Assembly (NCBI RefSeq): GCF_000245795.1
Contig: NZ_JH601133.1
Coordinates: 727,909-791,908, forward strand
Direction: 5' to 3'
Source: Facklamia languida CCUG 37842
GTDB taxonomy: Bacteria; Bacillota; Bacilli; Lactobacillales; Aerococcaceae
Length of the DNA: 64,000 bases
The notes below the pieces were generated by a model that was not told the DNA's origin, ran no database searches, and saw only the letters and a program-made list of their open reading frames with translations. Positions 26,319 to 39,052 of this stretch are shown piece by piece (positions within the stretch are counted from its first letter, which is position 1; each line of letters starts with the position of its first letter). Made by a program: the position numbers and the translations under genes.

Positions 26319-26618
26319 TTAAGCTTCAACTTTAGTAATCATGTGGCGTAAAATATCACGATTGATTCGTGCTAGACGATCAAATTCGTTGATTCCGTCC
26401 GCATTCTCAGCGTTAAGCGTGATAAGGTGGTAAATCCCTTCACGATAATCGTTGATTTCGTATGCTAAACGTTTTTTCGCCCAGTCTTTAGACTCAACAA
26501 TTTCCGTTCCTAAATCGGTCAAGATCTTGTCGAAACGCGCAATTAATTCTTGTTTCGCTTCATCATTGATATCAGGACGAATAATATAAAGAATTTCATA
26601 TTTTGTTGAATTTTCCAT
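26319..26618 (-). CDS. rpsF: Ribosomal protein bS6
   Basis: A 99-residue 30S protein, first in rpsF-ssb-rpsR. Conserved [20 protein letters not shown] at the start, [19 protein letters not shown] in the middle. The start has AAGGAGGTG ahead. The roughly 140-base leader could hold an S6:S18 autoregulatory element, but I could not confirm that motif by eye. Confidence 0.95.
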   Translation of the reverse strand: MENSTKYEILYIIRPDINDEAKQELIARFDKILTDLGTEIVESKDWAKKRLAYEINDYREGIYHLITLNAENADGINEFDRLARINRDILRHMITKVEA

Positions 26619-26810
26619 GACTGCACCTCCTTTTGGTCTAATGGCTCAAATGAGCAAGGAGTAGTAGCTAGATAGCTAATAACTCACATTCAGAGATTCT
26701 ACCATCCTTGCCAGCTATTTGCAAGTTTAATTCAGTAAGATAGTCGTTCTTTATCAACTATAAAGGACCATGGCTCAACTTATGGCAAATCAAAATGATG
26801 ATTGGGGAGA

Positions 26811-26918
26811 AAAAAAACAAGAAGGCAGTCTCCAATGCTTAATTAAAGGGGACCGCCCTCCAAAGCAAAGCTTGAAGGGTGGTCCCCAGTCGTGAAACAT
26901 TCGATGTCTTTCTTTTTT
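26811..26918 (-). repeat. Structured intergenic repeat, short copy C
   Basis: Read on the minus strand, the right module matches copies A, B and D: AAGCTTTGCTTTGGAGGGCG, then GTCCCCTTTAATTAAGC. The internal GCAATGCC hairpin is missing; GGGGACCACCCTTC instead pairs directly with GAGGGCGGTCCCC. Outer arms begin AAAAAAGAAAGACAT on one side and AAAAAAACAAGAAGGCAGTC on the other, and pair imperfectly. It sits between the gyrA 3' end and the rpsF leader. Nothing else is evident in 26619-26951. Confidence 0.75.
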
Positions 26919-26951
26919 AAATGATGTCAGACCTTCACTGCAACCGTTCGA

Positions 26952-29582
26952 CTAGAATTCTTCAGGGGATTCTGAATCTTCTTTTGCCCGGTCTAAGAGG
27001 TCTTGAATTTTTGCTTGGTCAAGGTCATCAGGATCTGCCACTTCATTTGCAGCTTGAGAACTATCATCGGATTCGAGACTTTCATCTTCTTCACTGACTG
27101 AATCCTCTTCGTCCGACGCTTCTTCCTCTTCTAAACCAGTCTGAATAACCACAACTTTATCGACCGTGGTTCCCTCATCTAAACGAATCACTTTGACACC
27201 TAGGGTATCGCGTGAAGAAGAGGAGATGGTTGCAGCGTGGATTCGGATCACAATGCCTTCATTCGTCATAATCAGGAGGTCATCGGCTTCGCTGACGGAT
27301 GCTACCGCCACTAACTGGCCACTCTTAGCTGAAAGGTTGGCTGTTTTGACCCCTTTACCTCCCCGGTTGCGGATCGCATATTGGTCAATCACTGTTCGTT
27401 TGCCGTAGCCATTCTCAGTGACGACGAGGACTTGTTTATCCGCCTCGAGCAGAATGGCACCGATGACTGCATCCTCTTGCCGGAGGGTCATCCCTTTGAC
27501 ACCGGCTGCACTCCGACCAATCACCCGGATGTCTGCTTCATTGAAGCTGACCGCATAGCCCTGGCGTGAGGCAATCAGAATCTTTTGTTGCCCATCTGTC
27601 ACCAAGACATTAATCAGTTCATCGCCTGGACGTAGGTTAATTGCAATTAACCCGTTGGTTCGAATGTTATCGTAGTCTTTGACAGCCGTTCGTTTGACAA
27701 CTCCAAATTTGGTGACAAATGTCAAATAGCTCTCTTTGTCATCCTGAGGACGGCTATTGACAACTTCTTTGACAAACTCACCTTCATCGAGGTTCAAGAG
27801 ATTGACAATCGGTAGCCCCTTGGAAGCTCGACCATATTGAGGGATGTCATAGCCCTTTGTCCGGTAGACCTTACCGAAATTGGTAAAGAAGAGCAAGCTG
27901 TCATGCGTTGAAGCTGAGACCAGACATTGGATGGAATCTTCATCTGCCAGTCCCATTCCTTTCACTCCTCGACCGCCACGATTTTGCACATGGAATTCAT
28001 CTTCACCCATCCGCTTAATATAGCCTGTGCGTGTGAGGGCGAGAAGAATATCTTCTTCTTCAATCAGGTCTTCATCTTCAATATGGTTGATTTCACCGGA
28101 TTGGATCTCCGTCCGGCGAGGATCATTAAAGCGTTTTTGAATATCTAGGAGCTCATCATAAATTAATTCATAAATCCGCTCTTGTGAACTAAGAATCGCT
28201 GTCAAACGGTCAATTAATTCACGTAAATTATTAAGTTCTGCCTTGATCTTATCCCGTTCAAGACCGGTCAACCGGATCATCCGCATGTCCAGAATAGCTT
28301 GAGCTTGCAGAGGTGTAAAATCATAACGATTCATCAGGCCATTTTTGGCAGTCTCTGGGTCTTTAGATGAACGAATCAAGCTAATAATTTCATCAATTAC
28401 ATCTAAGGCCTTCTGGAGTCCTTCTAGAATATGGGCACGCTCTTGGGCCTTCTTCTTTTCAAACTCGGTCCGGCGTGTAATGACATTTTCTTGATGTACG
28501 AGGTATTTTACAAGGATATCTTTGAGATTGAGGACCTTTGGAACCCCCCTATCAATCGCCAGCATATTAATACCGAAATTCGTCTGTAGGGCGGTCTGTT
28601 TGTACAAATTATTGAGGACCACTTGGGCGGAGATGTCACGTCGAACCTCGACAACAATCCGCATCCCGTCACGGTTGGATTCATCGGCAATATAGGTAAT
28701 TCCTTCAATCCGCTTCTCCCGACCTAACTCAGCAATTCGCTCAACCAATTTGGCCTTATTGACGCCGTAAGGAATCTCAGTGACGACAATCCGTTCCCGT
28801 TCAAGGTTCTGACCGAAATGCTCGATCTCTACCTTGCCACGGACAATGATTTTACCTTTACCTGTCTTGTAGGCCTTGCGAATACCTGATCGGCCAACAA
28901 TGATTCCCCCAGTAGGAAAATCAGGTCCCGGTATGGCCTTCATCAATTCTTCCACACTGATATCAGGATCCTTCATCAATAATTGCAGGGCATTAATCAC
29001 TTCTTCCAGATTATGCTGGGGAATATTGGTGGTCATTCCCACAGCTATCCCAGAAGCCCCATTCACTAAGATATTGGGAAACCGGCTGGGCAGAACAACG
29101 GGTTCCTTTTCTTCTTGAGAATAATTATCTTGGAAATCAATCGTATCTTTGTTGATATCTCGAAGCATTTCCAGAGCAATCTTGGACATTCTTGCTTCAG
29201 TGTACCGCATAGCGGCCGCACCATCACCATCCACTGAACCGAAGTTACCATGGCCATCGACTAGTAACTGACGGTAAGAGAAAGGCTGCGCCATCCGTAC
29301 CATGGCCTCATAGATCGCGGAGTCCCCATGGGGGTGATACTTACCCATGACATCTCCGACAATCCGTGCCGATTTTTTATGGGGCTTGTCTGGTGTCACA
29401 CCGAGCTCATTCATCCCATAGAGAATTCGACGATGAACTGGCTTTAGACCGTCCCGCACATCCGGCAAGGCACGTGCTACAATGACCGACATCGCATAAT
29501 CGAGGAAGGAGGTGCGCATCTCATCTGGCAAATTAATTTCTTCAAAAGTCTGCTGAGCTGTATCAAAATTTTCTTCAGTCAT
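26952..29582 (-). CDS. gyrA: DNA gyrase subunit A
   Basis: An 876-residue subunit that cuts and rejoins DNA during supercoiling. The catalytic tyrosine is in [11 protein letters not shown] (about residue 124). The quinolone-resistance region reads [12 protein letters not shown], with Ser and Glu at the two positions usually mutated in resistance, so it looks wild-type. The C-terminal beta-pinwheel domain follows residue 500 with a GyrA-box near [12 protein letters not shown] (one residue off the usual QRRGGKG). The tail is acidic and Ser/Glu-rich. It follows gyrB by 36 bases. Confidence 0.96.
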   Translation of the reverse strand: MTEENFDTAQQTFEEINLPDEMRTSFLDYAMSVIVARALPDVRDGLKPVHRRILYGMNELGVTPDKPHKKSARIVGDVMGKYHPHGDSAIYEAMVRMAQPFSYRQLLVDGHGNFGSVDGDGAAAMRYTEARMSKIALEMLRDINKDTIDFQDNYSQEEKEPVVLPSRFPNILVNGASGIAVGMTTNIPQHNLEEVINALQLLMKDPDISVEELMKAIPGPDFPTGGIIVGRSGIRKAYKTGKGKIIVRGKVEIEHFGQNLERERIVVTEIPYGVNKAKLVERIAELGREKRIEGITYIADESNRDGMRIVVEVRRDISAQVVLNNLYKQTALQTNFGINMLAIDRGVPKVLNLKDILVKYLVHQENVITRRTEFEKKKAQERAHILEGLQKALDVIDEIISLIRSSKDPETAKNGLMNRYDFTPLQAQAILDMRMIRLTGLERDKIKAELNNLRELIDRLTAILSSQERIYELIYDELLDIQKRFNDPRRTEIQSGEINHIEDEDLIEEEDILLALTRTGYIKRMGEDEFHVQNRGGRGVKGMGLADEDSIQCLVSASTHDSLLFFTNFGKVYRTKGYDIPQYGRASKGLPIVNLLNLDEGEFVKEVVNSRPQDDKESYLTFVTKFGVVKRTAVKDYDNIRTNGLIAINLRPGDELINVLVTDGQQKILIASRQGYAVSFNEADIRVIGRSAAGVKGMTLRQEDAVIGAILLEADKQVLVVTENGYGKRTVIDQYAIRNRGGKGVKTANLSAKSGQLVAVASVSEADDLLIMTNEGIVIRIHAATISSSSRDTLGVKVIRLDEGTTVDKVVVIQTGLEEEEASDEEDSVSEEDESLESDDSSQAANEVADPDDLDQAKIQDLLDRAKEDSESPEEF

Positions 29583-29618
29583 TTTGTTTCCTTTCTTTCT
29601 CCACTCAACCAGGGATCA

Positions 29619-32662
<3,044 letters not shown>

Positions 32663-32667
32663 GGTGA

Positions 32668-32916
32668 TTAAGCTTCTTGATCCTGTAGAATCACCTTTAA
32701 TTGGTCCTCTACAAATTCAATTTGATCACCAGGATACAACTTTCGACCTCGTCGATCCTCGATCTCACCGTTAACACGGATGGTAAATTCACTCAAATAC
32801 CACTTAGCCATCCCACCACTTGAAATAAGATTCACTAACTTTAGAACCTGTCCGAGCGTAATAAATGAATCTTCTAATACAATGATTTCTTCCTCCATCG
32901 AATCCCTCTCAGCCAT
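32668..32916 (-). CDS. yaaA: S4-domain RNA-binding protein YaaA
   Basis: An 82-residue protein made of one S4 domain (FITLGQVLKLVNLISSGGMA, then VRVNGEIEDRRGRKLYPGDQ-like residues). Its Bacillus homologue lies at the same place between dnaN and recF; a ribosome-related role has been proposed. Here it is transcribed with recF and gyrB. A strong terminator at 33074-33105 separates it from dnaN, so it needs its own promoter in 32917-33073, where I saw none that is convincing. Confidence 0.88.
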   Translation of the reverse strand: MAERDSMEEEIIVLEDSFITLGQVLKLVNLISSGGMAKWYLSEFTIRVNGEIEDRRGRKLYPGDQIEFVEDQLKVILQDQEA

Positions 32917-33073
32917 TTATTTGATAGTTTAATTATAGTCTTAATTGGCCTAAAACTCAAATTTTTGGCGAAATAAGTCGATTTTAGCCTTATTTCCCCC
33001 TTATAAATACCCATGATCATCTGACTAGGTGATCTTGCTTATTTGCGAGATTTTACCCTTTATTTTAAGCCAA

Positions 33074-33105
33074 CAAAAAAAGCCGAAAATTTTTCGGCTT
33101 TTATT
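33074..33105 (-). terminator. dnaA-dnaN terminator
   Basis: AAAGCCGAAAAATTTTTCGGCTTT-type hairpin: arms AGCCGAAAA and TTTTCGGCT, U-rich tails on both strands. It begins about 10 bases after the dnaN stop and separates dnaN from yaaA. Confidence 0.92.
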
Positions 33106-33114
33106 ATTAAATGA

Positions 33115-34263
33115 TTAATGGGTGCGAACAGGAGTGAGTAATTGAATCAATTCATTATGTGGCACTTCACTCACTTCAAGACGGGATAAGAGCATAGGAC
33201 GCACAGGTGAATTAAATTGTAGCCGAATTGAACAATCACCGAAAGATCGTAAGGCTTCTTTCATGTAATCAGGATTGAAGGAAATCTTAAGACCAGGTCC
33301 GGTCAAGGATTCATAGTCAATCATTTCAGCGACATTCCCAATTTCATTCCCTGTTACCGAAAGTTCAGCCTGGTTATTTTGTAAGTCTAATTGGACAATA
33401 TTATTCTTACCCTCATGGGCCATTAGGGAAGCCCGTTCGATCGCTTGGAGGAAATCGAGCGAATTAACGACTAGGTCTGTCTCACTTGATTCAGGAATCA
33501 AACGATCTGTAGCAGGATAGTTTCCTTCTAAGAGCCGTGAATAAATTGTAATCGCGTCAAAATGGAAGATAATTTGTTGGTTTGACACGGTCAGGGTCAA
33601 TTGAGCCTCATCAGGGACAATCCTTGACAATTCATTCATAGTCTTCTTAGGAATAGTCAAAGCTTGGAAGACTTTTTGTTGGTCTGATAATTCTAATGGA
33701 ATTTGCCGTTGTGAGAGACGGTGACTGTCTGTTGCCACTGCATTAATATAACCCTCTTCAAGTGTTAAATGCAAACCTGTTAGGATGGGGCGAGATTCTT
33801 GGTTAGAAGCTGCAAAAATCGTTTGATTAATTAAATTCTTAAAGGCTAGGGTTGGAAGTTGAATCTCAGTGGTCGCATCAATTTCAGGTAATCGTGGATA
33901 TTGGTTGCCATCCTTACCTGCAATTTGAAATTCGGCTTTAGCTGACCGGATGGTAGCAACATGTCGTTCATTAACAGAAACGGAAACTTCATCTGCGGGT
34001 AGTTTCTTGATGATGTCATTTAATAGACGAGCAGGTAAAACCACTTCGCCTTCTTCCTCAATCACTAAATCTGCCATCGAGTCATCTGCAGCAATCAGAC
34101 TGAGGATTGAAATATCGGCATCACTCCCAATTAAGGTTAGACCCTCTGAATTAGCCGTTAATTTAATTCCATAGAGAATATCAATCGTGGTCTTAGTGGG
34201 AATCGCTCTTTGAACATGGTTGATTTGTTGCGTGAAGCTAGCACGGTTAATGGTGAATTTCAT
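33115..34263 (-). CDS. dnaN: DNA polymerase III beta subunit (sliding clamp)
   Basis: A 382-residue clamp of three similar domains that tethers the polymerase to DNA. It begins MKFTINRASFTQQINHVQRA and ends with the conserved QLLTPVRTH. Middle-domain marks include SRPILTGLHL and ATDSHRLSQR. It follows dnaA after 159 bases that hold the AT-rich part of oriC. Confidence 0.97.
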   Translation of the reverse strand: MKFTINRASFTQQINHVQRAIPTKTTIDILYGIKLTANSEGLTLIGSDADISILSLIAADDSMADLVIEEEGEVVLPARLLNDIIKKLPADEVSVSVNERHVATIRSAKAEFQIAGKDGNQYPRLPEIDATTEIQLPTLAFKNLINQTIFAASNQESRPILTGLHLTLEEGYINAVATDSHRLSQRQIPLELSDQQKVFQALTIPKKTMNELSRIVPDEAQLTLTVSNQQIIFHFDAITIYSRLLEGNYPATDRLIPESSETDLVVNSLDFLQAIERASLMAHEGKNNIVQLDLQNNQAELSVTGNEIGNVAEMIDYESLTGPGLKISFNPDYMKEALRSFGDCSIRLQFNSPVRPMLLSRLEVSEVPHNELIQLLTPVRTH

Positions 34264-34274
34264 AGGGGAACTCC

Positions 34275-34320
34275 TTTATATAATTATTTTTTTAAATAAG
34301 TAATAATAGTAGGGCATGTG
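34275..34320. other. Candidate DNA unwinding element with DnaA-trio run
   Basis: Between dnaA and dnaN, an AT-only stretch (34275-34297) joins a run of triplets AAG-TAA-TAA-TAG-TAG (34298-34312) and then a G-rich patch. Read 3' to 5' the run is GAT-GAT-AAT-AAT-GAA, fitting the DnaA-trio rule 3'-[G/A]A[T/A]-5' reported for bacterial origins, where a DnaA filament opens the duplex. A degenerate DnaA box (TGTGAATTC) is adjacent. Confidence 0.65.
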
Positions 34321-34408
34321 AATTCTGCCGATAAAGCGGTGAAAGGCGATCCTGTTGCGGTAATTACCTGTCGATAGGGTTGTTTATTACTTGTTGATCA
34401 ATTCCTCT

Positions 34409-34417
34409 TTATCCACA
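34409..34417 (+). other. DnaA box between dnaA and dnaN
   Basis: TTATCCACA, a perfect DnaA box, six bases from the dnaA stop codon. With the trio run at 34298-34312 it forms the downstream half of a two-part origin. Confidence 0.85.
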
Positions 34418-34422
34418 AGGGG

Positions 34423-35757
34423 TTAAGTGAGGATTTTTTTGATGGCATTGATGGAATCCTGTAATTCAGGATCAGACTTACGATCAGCATGAATTTTCTC
34501 GTAGGCATGAATGACGGTTGTGTGATTCTTATTACCAAAGGCTTCTCCAATCTTAGGGAATGAGAGCTCAGTTAATTCGCGGACCAGATACATAGCGACT
34601 TGACGGGCATGGACGATTTCTTTATTGCGTTTCTTACCGATAATTTCCTTAACGGGAATCCCATAATATTGGCTGCACCGGTCCATAATCAAGTCCGGTG
34701 TCAGGGATTTTTCTTGGTCCTGACCGAAGATACTTGCCAGTGCTTCTGAGGCGAGGTTACTGGTAATTTCACGCCCTTCAATAGCGGCAAAGGCAATGAC
34801 CCGCATTAAGGCTCCTTCCAATTCACGAATATTGGTATCCACATTATTGGCAATATAAGTTAAGGTCTCAGAATCAATATCGAGTCGGTCATTCGCTGCT
34901 TTCTTGCGTAGAATCGCAATTCGCGTCTCCAAATCAGGAGGAGTAATATCTGTTGATAAGCCCCATTTAAAGCGGGAAATCAACCGTTCTTCAAGATTAT
35001 CAATATTATTGGGTAAACGATCAGAAGTTAGAACGATTTGTTTACTATTATTGTAGAGTTCGTTAAAGGTATGAAAGAATTCTTCCTGGGTAGCGTCTTT
35101 CTTGGAGAGAAATTGAATATCATCAATTAAGAGGACGTCGATCTCGCGATACATTTCACGGAATTGCTTTTGCGAACCATTCTGGATACTCGTTATAAAG
35201 TCATTTACAAAGGACTCACTGGTCGCATATTTAATCTTAGTTTGTGGGTTTTTGCGGTGGATTTCATTCCCAATTGCTTGCATCAAGTGGGTCTTACCCA
35301 AACCGACCCCACCATAGATCAGAAAAGGATTATAGGTCTTACCCGGACCGTCACTGACAGCCAAGGCGGCACCTGCTGCCATCTTATTGTCTTCTCCAAT
35401 GACGAAATTATCAAATGTATAGGAAGGGTTGAGCCGTGAATCAGAGAACATGGGGACTTCTACCGGCTGGTCTTCATTGATGGCATTCTCATGAGAGGGG
35501 GCTTTAGTTTCCTTATAGATAATAAATTGGGGCTCGTATTCAACCCCATAGTGATCTCGACTATATTGCAGGATGAAATTTACCAGGTGGTTCTCCCAAT
35601 ACTTCTTGGTCATTGGGTTAGGAACTGCAATTGTGATCGATTGATTTCCAATCCGGGTCAACTTAGCAGGGGAGACCCAGGCATTAAAGGAGGAAATTGA
35701 AAGGATATCTTTTAAGTAATCTAAAGCACCTTGCCAGAAGAGGTCTTTTTCTTCCAC
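34423..35757 (-). CDS. dnaA: Chromosomal replication initiator DnaA
   Basis: A 444-residue AAA+ initiator. Domain I (about residues 1-85) starts EEKDLFWQGALDYLKDILS, domain II is a short linker, domain III has Walker A GGVGLGKTHLMQA, Walker B VLLIDDIQFLS and sensor motifs (LTSDRLPNNI), and domain IV has the box-reading signature NHTTVIHAYEKI. Two GTG starts are in frame. The one at 35766 overlaps the ribosome binding site; the one at 35757 lies 8 bases after AAGAGG (within AAGAGGTGAT), so I chose it. The promoter overlaps a DnaA box, consistent with autoregulation. Confidence 0.97.
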   Translation of the reverse strand: MEEKDLFWQGALDYLKDILSISSFNAWVSPAKLTRIGNQSITIAVPNPMTKKYWENHLVNFILQYSRDHYGVEYEPQFIIYKETKAPSHENAINEDQPVEVPMFSDSRLNPSYTFDNFVIGEDNKMAAGAALAVSDGPGKTYNPFLIYGGVGLGKTHLMQAIGNEIHRKNPQTKIKYATSESFVNDFITSIQNGSQKQFREMYREIDVLLIDDIQFLSKKDATQEEFFHTFNELYNNSKQIVLTSDRLPNNIDNLEERLISRFKWGLSTDITPPDLETRIAILRKKAANDRLDIDSETLTYIANNVDTNIRELEGALMRVIAFAAIEGREITSNLASEALASIFGQDQEKSLTPDLIMDRCSQYYGIPVKEIIGKKRNKEIVHARQVAMYLVRELTELSFPKIGEAFGNKNHTTVIHAYEKIHADRKSDPELQDSINAIKKILT

Positions 35758-35796
35758 ATCTATCACCTCTTAAACATTATGCGCTTATTTGTTTTT

Positions 35797-35824
35797 ATTG
35801 TATCATATCTAGACTTTTCCACAA
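35797..35824 (-). promoter_or_regulatory. dnaA promoter overlapping a DnaA box
   Basis: Minus-strand TGATACAAT (extended -10; TACAAT at 35797-35802) with -35 TTGTGG (35819-35824) at 16-base spacing. The -35 overlaps the near-consensus DnaA box TTTTCCACA (35815-35823), a direct way for DnaA to repress its own gene. Confidence 0.75.
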
Positions 35825-36115
35825 GCAAAAATGGCAGACTTTACCTTATTGACATATCCACGACTCACTTATCAACAGGTGAATAAAAGTTGTGGATCTC
35901 TTGAAAGAATAGCTGTTATTAACTGGTAATTGTGGATAAAAGATAGGATTAAAACCAATCACTATCAAGCTTTATAGACCTTATCAACAATTTCTGTGGA
36001 TAAGTTTTTAAAAGTTTCATTTCCAATCAATGAGTGGATAAAAAATAAATCCTGGGTGGATAAGGTTGGAAAAAAGCAATAAGAATCCACAAGATTTTGA
36101 CAGACCTGTGGATAA
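35815..36115. other. oriC: Origin of replication oriC, upstream DnaA-box cluster
   Basis: Perfect boxes TGTGGATAA lie at 35931-35939, 35995-36003 and 36107-36115. One-mismatch boxes include TTTTCCACA (35815), TTATCAACA (35869 and 35981), AGTGGATAA (36033) and GGTGGATAA (36055), plus a partial TGTGGATCT (35891). Box orientation is mixed but mostly TGTGGATAA on the plus strand. The interval is AT-rich, and gene direction changes across it. Bases 36116-36355 up to the rpmH promoter hold no convincing gene. Confidence 0.95.
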
Positions 36116-36359
36116 GCTGTTGATTAGGGTCTAATTTTAGCCGGTATTAAGGCTTGGTCTTTGTATTTCTTGAAAAGACCAAAATAAATTAAAGTAGGGA
36201 TTACATGATGGATTATAAGAATAAGGGGCGGCCTAGCCTCTAAAGCTTGACCTTGACCTTCTAGCCAGGGTGGATTCGATCGTGAGAGACCTGATTGATC
36301 GGATTGAAAGACATGATCCAAAAGGTCTGATAGAATTCGTGAATAAATACGAAAAATAC

Positions 36360-36387
36360 TTGACTTTATATCCTCAATTCTTATAAG
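36360..36387 (+). promoter_or_regulatory. rpmH promoter
   Basis: TTGACT (36360-36365), 16-base spacer, TATAAG (36382-36387), about 45 bases before the rpmH start. This gives the first rightward transcript from oriC. Confidence 0.75.
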
Positions 36388-36432
36388 ATATTTAAGTATT
36401 GTTTTAGAAATCTTCAAGAGGAGGTGGATTGC

Positions 36433-36570
36433 ATGTCAAAAAGAACATACCAACCAAAGAAACGTCACCGCAGTAAAGTACATGGCTTCCGTGCTCGTAT
36501 GAGTACTAAGAATGGCCGTCGTGTCCTAAGCAAACGCCGCTTAAAGGGACGTAAGAAATTATCTGCTTAA
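36433..36570 (+). CDS. rpmH: Ribosomal protein bL34
   Basis: A 45-residue, highly basic 50S protein: begins [20 protein letters not shown] and ends [12 protein letters not shown], a textbook bL34. GAGGAGGTG lies ahead of the ATG. It is the first gene right of oriC, followed by a terminator and then rnpA. Confidence 0.97.
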   Translation: MSKRTYQPKKRHRSKVHGFRARMSTKNGRRVLSKRRLKGRKKLSA

Positions 36571-36580
36571 TCCAGAGCAA

Positions 36581-36608
36581 GGGTTCCCTCAGGGGAATCC
36601 TTTTTTTA
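36581..36608 (+). terminator. Terminator after rpmH
   Basis: Hairpin GGGTTCCC/GGGGAATCC followed by TTTTTTTATT. It would limit read-through from the strong rpmH promoter into rnpA; rnpA has TATAAT near 36654 to restart. Confidence 0.85.
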
Positions 36609-36694
36609 TTAAATTTCAGATCGGTTCAGATTTCATTTAAGAACATTTTTGTTATAATGGATAGAGTGACTTTATAAAGTGATGAGGGAATCAG

Positions 36695-37084
36695 TTGAAG
36701 AAAATATATCGTGTCAAAAAGGAAAAAGAATATCAGCGTGTCTTTCATCAAGGCAAGTCCATTGCCAATCGTCAAGTGGTGGTCTATGTTTATCCCAAGC
36801 CTGGTCAAGACCATTTTCGGGTCGGGCTGTCTGTTAGTAAGAAGTTGGGCAATGCGGTTGTTCGCAATCAAATTAAGCGCTATCTAAGACAAGCCCTCCA
36901 TGAACTAGAGGCTGCCATCAAGCCGGATATTGACTTTTTATTGATCGCACGCCAAGATATTCGAGGACGATCAGTCGAACAAGTCAAAGAATCACTGATT
37001 CATGTGATGAAGCTGGCCAATATTATCGATGTGACACAAATTAAGCAATCACCAGGGGGTCAACATGCAAAGAAATCGAAGTAA
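36695..37084 (+). CDS. rnpA: Ribonuclease P protein component
   Basis: A 129-residue basic protein that helps the RNase P RNA trim tRNA 5' ends. Starts at a TTG (as in Bacillus) after GAGGG. The RNR-type motif is KKLGNAVVRNQIKRYLRQAL (about residues 49-68). It overlaps yidC by 20 bases. Confidence 0.95.
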   Translation: MKKIYRVKKEKEYQRVFHQGKSIANRQVVVYVYPKPGQDHFRVGLSVSKKLGNAVVRNQIKRYLRQALHELEAAIKPDIDFLLIARQDIRGRSVEQVKESLIHVMKLANIIDVTQIKQSPGGQHAKKSK

Positions 37085-37901
37085 TCAATGGAAACAAATC
37101 GCCTTATTGGGGATGGTAGTCCTTCTATCAGCTTGTGGGAATCTCAATGAACCGATTACCTCACAGTCAACAGGACTCTGGGATGGTGTGATCCTGTATC
37201 ACTTCTCCCAATTTATTATCTGGTTAAGCCAACTATTGGGTGGCTCTTATGCCTTGGGAATTATTGTCTTTACGCTGGTCATTCGCCTACTCTTACTGCC
37301 CTTGAACCTTTTTCAGATGAAGTCTCAGCGTAAGATGATGGAGATTCAGCCTGAAATTGAGGCGATTAAGGCCAAATATCCCAATAAGGATCGGGCTTCG
37401 ATGGAACAGATGCAGACTGAACAACAAGCCTTGATGGAAGAGCGAGGGGTCAATCAATTTGCGGGCTGTCTGCCCCTCTTGGTTCAATTACCGATCATGA
37501 TGGCCTTATATCAAGCGATTTCGAGAACGGAAGTTCTAAGACAGGGCCATTTCTTATGGATGAATTTAGGGCAAAAAGATCCTTACTTTATTCTGCCAAT
37601 TCTAGCAGCTGGCTTGACATTTTGGACGACTTATTTAAATATGAAAGCAAATCCAGTTCAAAATCCAGCCACCAAGTATCCGATGTATCTGATGTCCTTG
37701 ATGATTTTCTTTATTTCAATGAGCTTACCAAGTGCCGTCAGCCTCTATTGGGTGGTCGGAAATATTGTCTCCGTTGTCACGACACTCGTCTTCAATAATC
37801 CATACACAATTATTCAAGAACGGGAAGCCAAGTTGCAAGCTGAGCGAGAACGTGAACGGGAATTACGCAAAGCGCTCAAAAAAGCCAAGAAGCGTCGGTA
37901 G
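37065..37901 (+). CDS. yidC: Membrane protein insertase YidC/OxaA, lipoprotein form
   Basis: A 278-residue insertase that places membrane proteins into the bilayer alone or with Sec. It has a lipoprotein signal (LLSACG, lipidated Cys about residue 24), five hydrophobic segments, a charged coiled loop with KMMEIQPEIEAIKAKYP and the GCLPLLVQLPIMMALYQAI region. The conserved Arg of the hydrophilic groove is in VIRLLLLPLNL. The C-terminus is very basic, as in ribosome-contacting homologues. It lies between rnpA and khpB in the universal order. Confidence 0.95.
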   Translation: MQRNRSNQWKQIALLGMVVLLSACGNLNEPITSQSTGLWDGVILYHFSQFIIWLSQLLGGSYALGIIVFTLVIRLLLLPLNLFQMKSQRKMMEIQPEIEAIKAKYPNKDRASMEQMQTEQQALMEERGVNQFAGCLPLLVQLPIMMALYQAISRTEVLRQGHFLWMNLGQKDPYFILPILAAGLTFWTTYLNMKANPVQNPATKYPMYLMSLMIFFISMSLPSAVSLYWVVGNIVSVVTTLVFNNPYTIIQEREAKLQAERERERELRKALKKAKKRR

Positions 37902-37920
37902 AAGAAGAGGAGGAAATACA

Positions 37921-38973
37921 ATGTTAAAGAATGCAGTGATTCGTGCTGAGAGTGTAGAACTTGCTATCCAAAAAGGCTTGGACCAGTTAGGCATTACTCA
38001 AGACCAAGCAGAGATTCGTGTGATTAGCGAAGGGAAGAAAGGTTTTCTAGGCTTTGGGAAGCAGGAAGCAGTTGTCAGTATTACCAGTCAATCCGATCTT
38101 TCCATGAAAGAGATGACGCGTGAATTAGAAAAGGAAACAGGTCGCCAAGCGTCCTCTCTTGAGACGGTATCGGTTAAGAAACCATCCAAGACAGCGGATT
38201 ATATCAAGCAAAATAATCAACAAAGAGAGGAAGCTGCGGTCAGCCTTGAAGAAAGCGATGAACCCGTAAAACAAGCCATTACTTCTAGGCATGAAGATGC
38301 CCCTCAAGACCAAGCCAGTCATCCAGTGGTTGAACCACTCGATTCAACTGACAATCAAGAAGATGACAATCAAGATGAAGTCCTTTCAGCAGTTAATTCC
38401 AAAGAGGTCGTTGCATCTAAAGATGCCGAGGAACCACTTCCATCAAGTGAGGATGAATTAGGTGAATCCACGATTCAACCTTCGCCTGAAGTTGAAGAAC
38501 AGGTTGCCTCTGCAGTTGAAGATTACCCAGAATTTGATGAAGTCTGCGCTTATTTAGAAGCTGTTGTCCGCGAATATGGGGCAGAATCCAAGGTTCACTA
38601 TGTTGCCAGCGATAACCAAGTGATCTTTAATATTGAGACGGATAAGTCGGGTCTTGTCATTGGTAAGCATGGTCGGATCATTAATTCCTTGCAAATTCTT
38701 GTTCAGACACTCATCCACCGCCGCAACCGTCGTCGCTTGTCTGTCTTATTAAATGTGGGCGACTATCGTGATCGTCGCTTAAATGTGCTAGAGCAGATGG
38801 CGCAACGTACGGCAGAAGAAGTCTTACGGACTAAGCAGACCATGATTTTAGATCCTTTACCAGCCTACGAACGTAAACAAATCCATGCCTACTTAAGTAA
38901 GGTGGACCATATTTCGACTCACTCAGAGGGGAAAGATCCTAACCGCTACCTAGTTGTTGATTATGAAGCATAA
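37921..38973 (+). CDS. khpB: RNA-binding protein KhpB (Jag/EloR)
   Basis: A 350-residue protein linked in relatives to control of cell elongation. It has an N-terminal Jag domain (AVIRAESVELAIQKGLDQLG then KKGFLGFGKQEA), a long acidic, Glu/Ser-rich linker (about residues 75-200), a KH domain (GLVIGKHGRIINSLQILVQT) and a C-terminal R3H domain (RTAEEVLRTKQTMILDPLPA, then RKQIHAYLS). The frame is open further upstream into yidC, but the ATG at 37921 has GAGGAGG ahead and begins at the Jag domain. Confidence 0.93.
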   Translation: MLKNAVIRAESVELAIQKGLDQLGITQDQAEIRVISEGKKGFLGFGKQEAVVSITSQSDLSMKEMTRELEKETGRQASSLETVSVKKPSKTADYIKQNNQQREEAAVSLEESDEPVKQAITSRHEDAPQDQASHPVVEPLDSTDNQEDDNQDEVLSAVNSKEVVASKDAEEPLPSSEDELGESTIQPSPEVEEQVASAVEDYPEFDEVCAYLEAVVREYGAESKVHYVASDNQVIFNIETDKSGLVIGKHGRIINSLQILVQTLIHRRNRRRLSVLLNVGDYRDRRLNVLEQMAQRTAEEVLRTKQTMILDPLPAYERKQIHAYLSKVDHISTHSEGKDPNRYLVVDYEA

Positions 38974-38981
38974 TATTTCAC

Positions 38982-39017
38982 AACTTTCTTCCAGATATCT
39001 GGGAGAAAGTTTTTTCT
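38982..39017 (+). terminator. Terminator of yidC-khpB
   Basis: Arms AACTTTCTTCCAGA and CTGGGAGAAAGTT followed by TTTTTCT, right after the khpB stop. Confidence 0.9.
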
Positions 39018-39052
39018 TTGGGAAAAATCTTGATTTTTACCTGTCTAAAAGT

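Noticed and set aside
26619-26760. S6:S18 autoregulatory motif in the rpsF leader
   Set aside because: The expected bulged CCG-type structure could not be identified with confidence by eye.
26890-26904. Half-site CGTGAAACATT inside repeat copy C, considered as a third parS
   Set aside because: Only one half of the palindrome is present; the partner half is degenerate.
36124-36417. 97-residue minus-strand open frame inside oriC
   Set aside because: No ribosome binding site, composition unlike protein, and it overlaps the rpmH promoter; treated as noncoding origin DNA.
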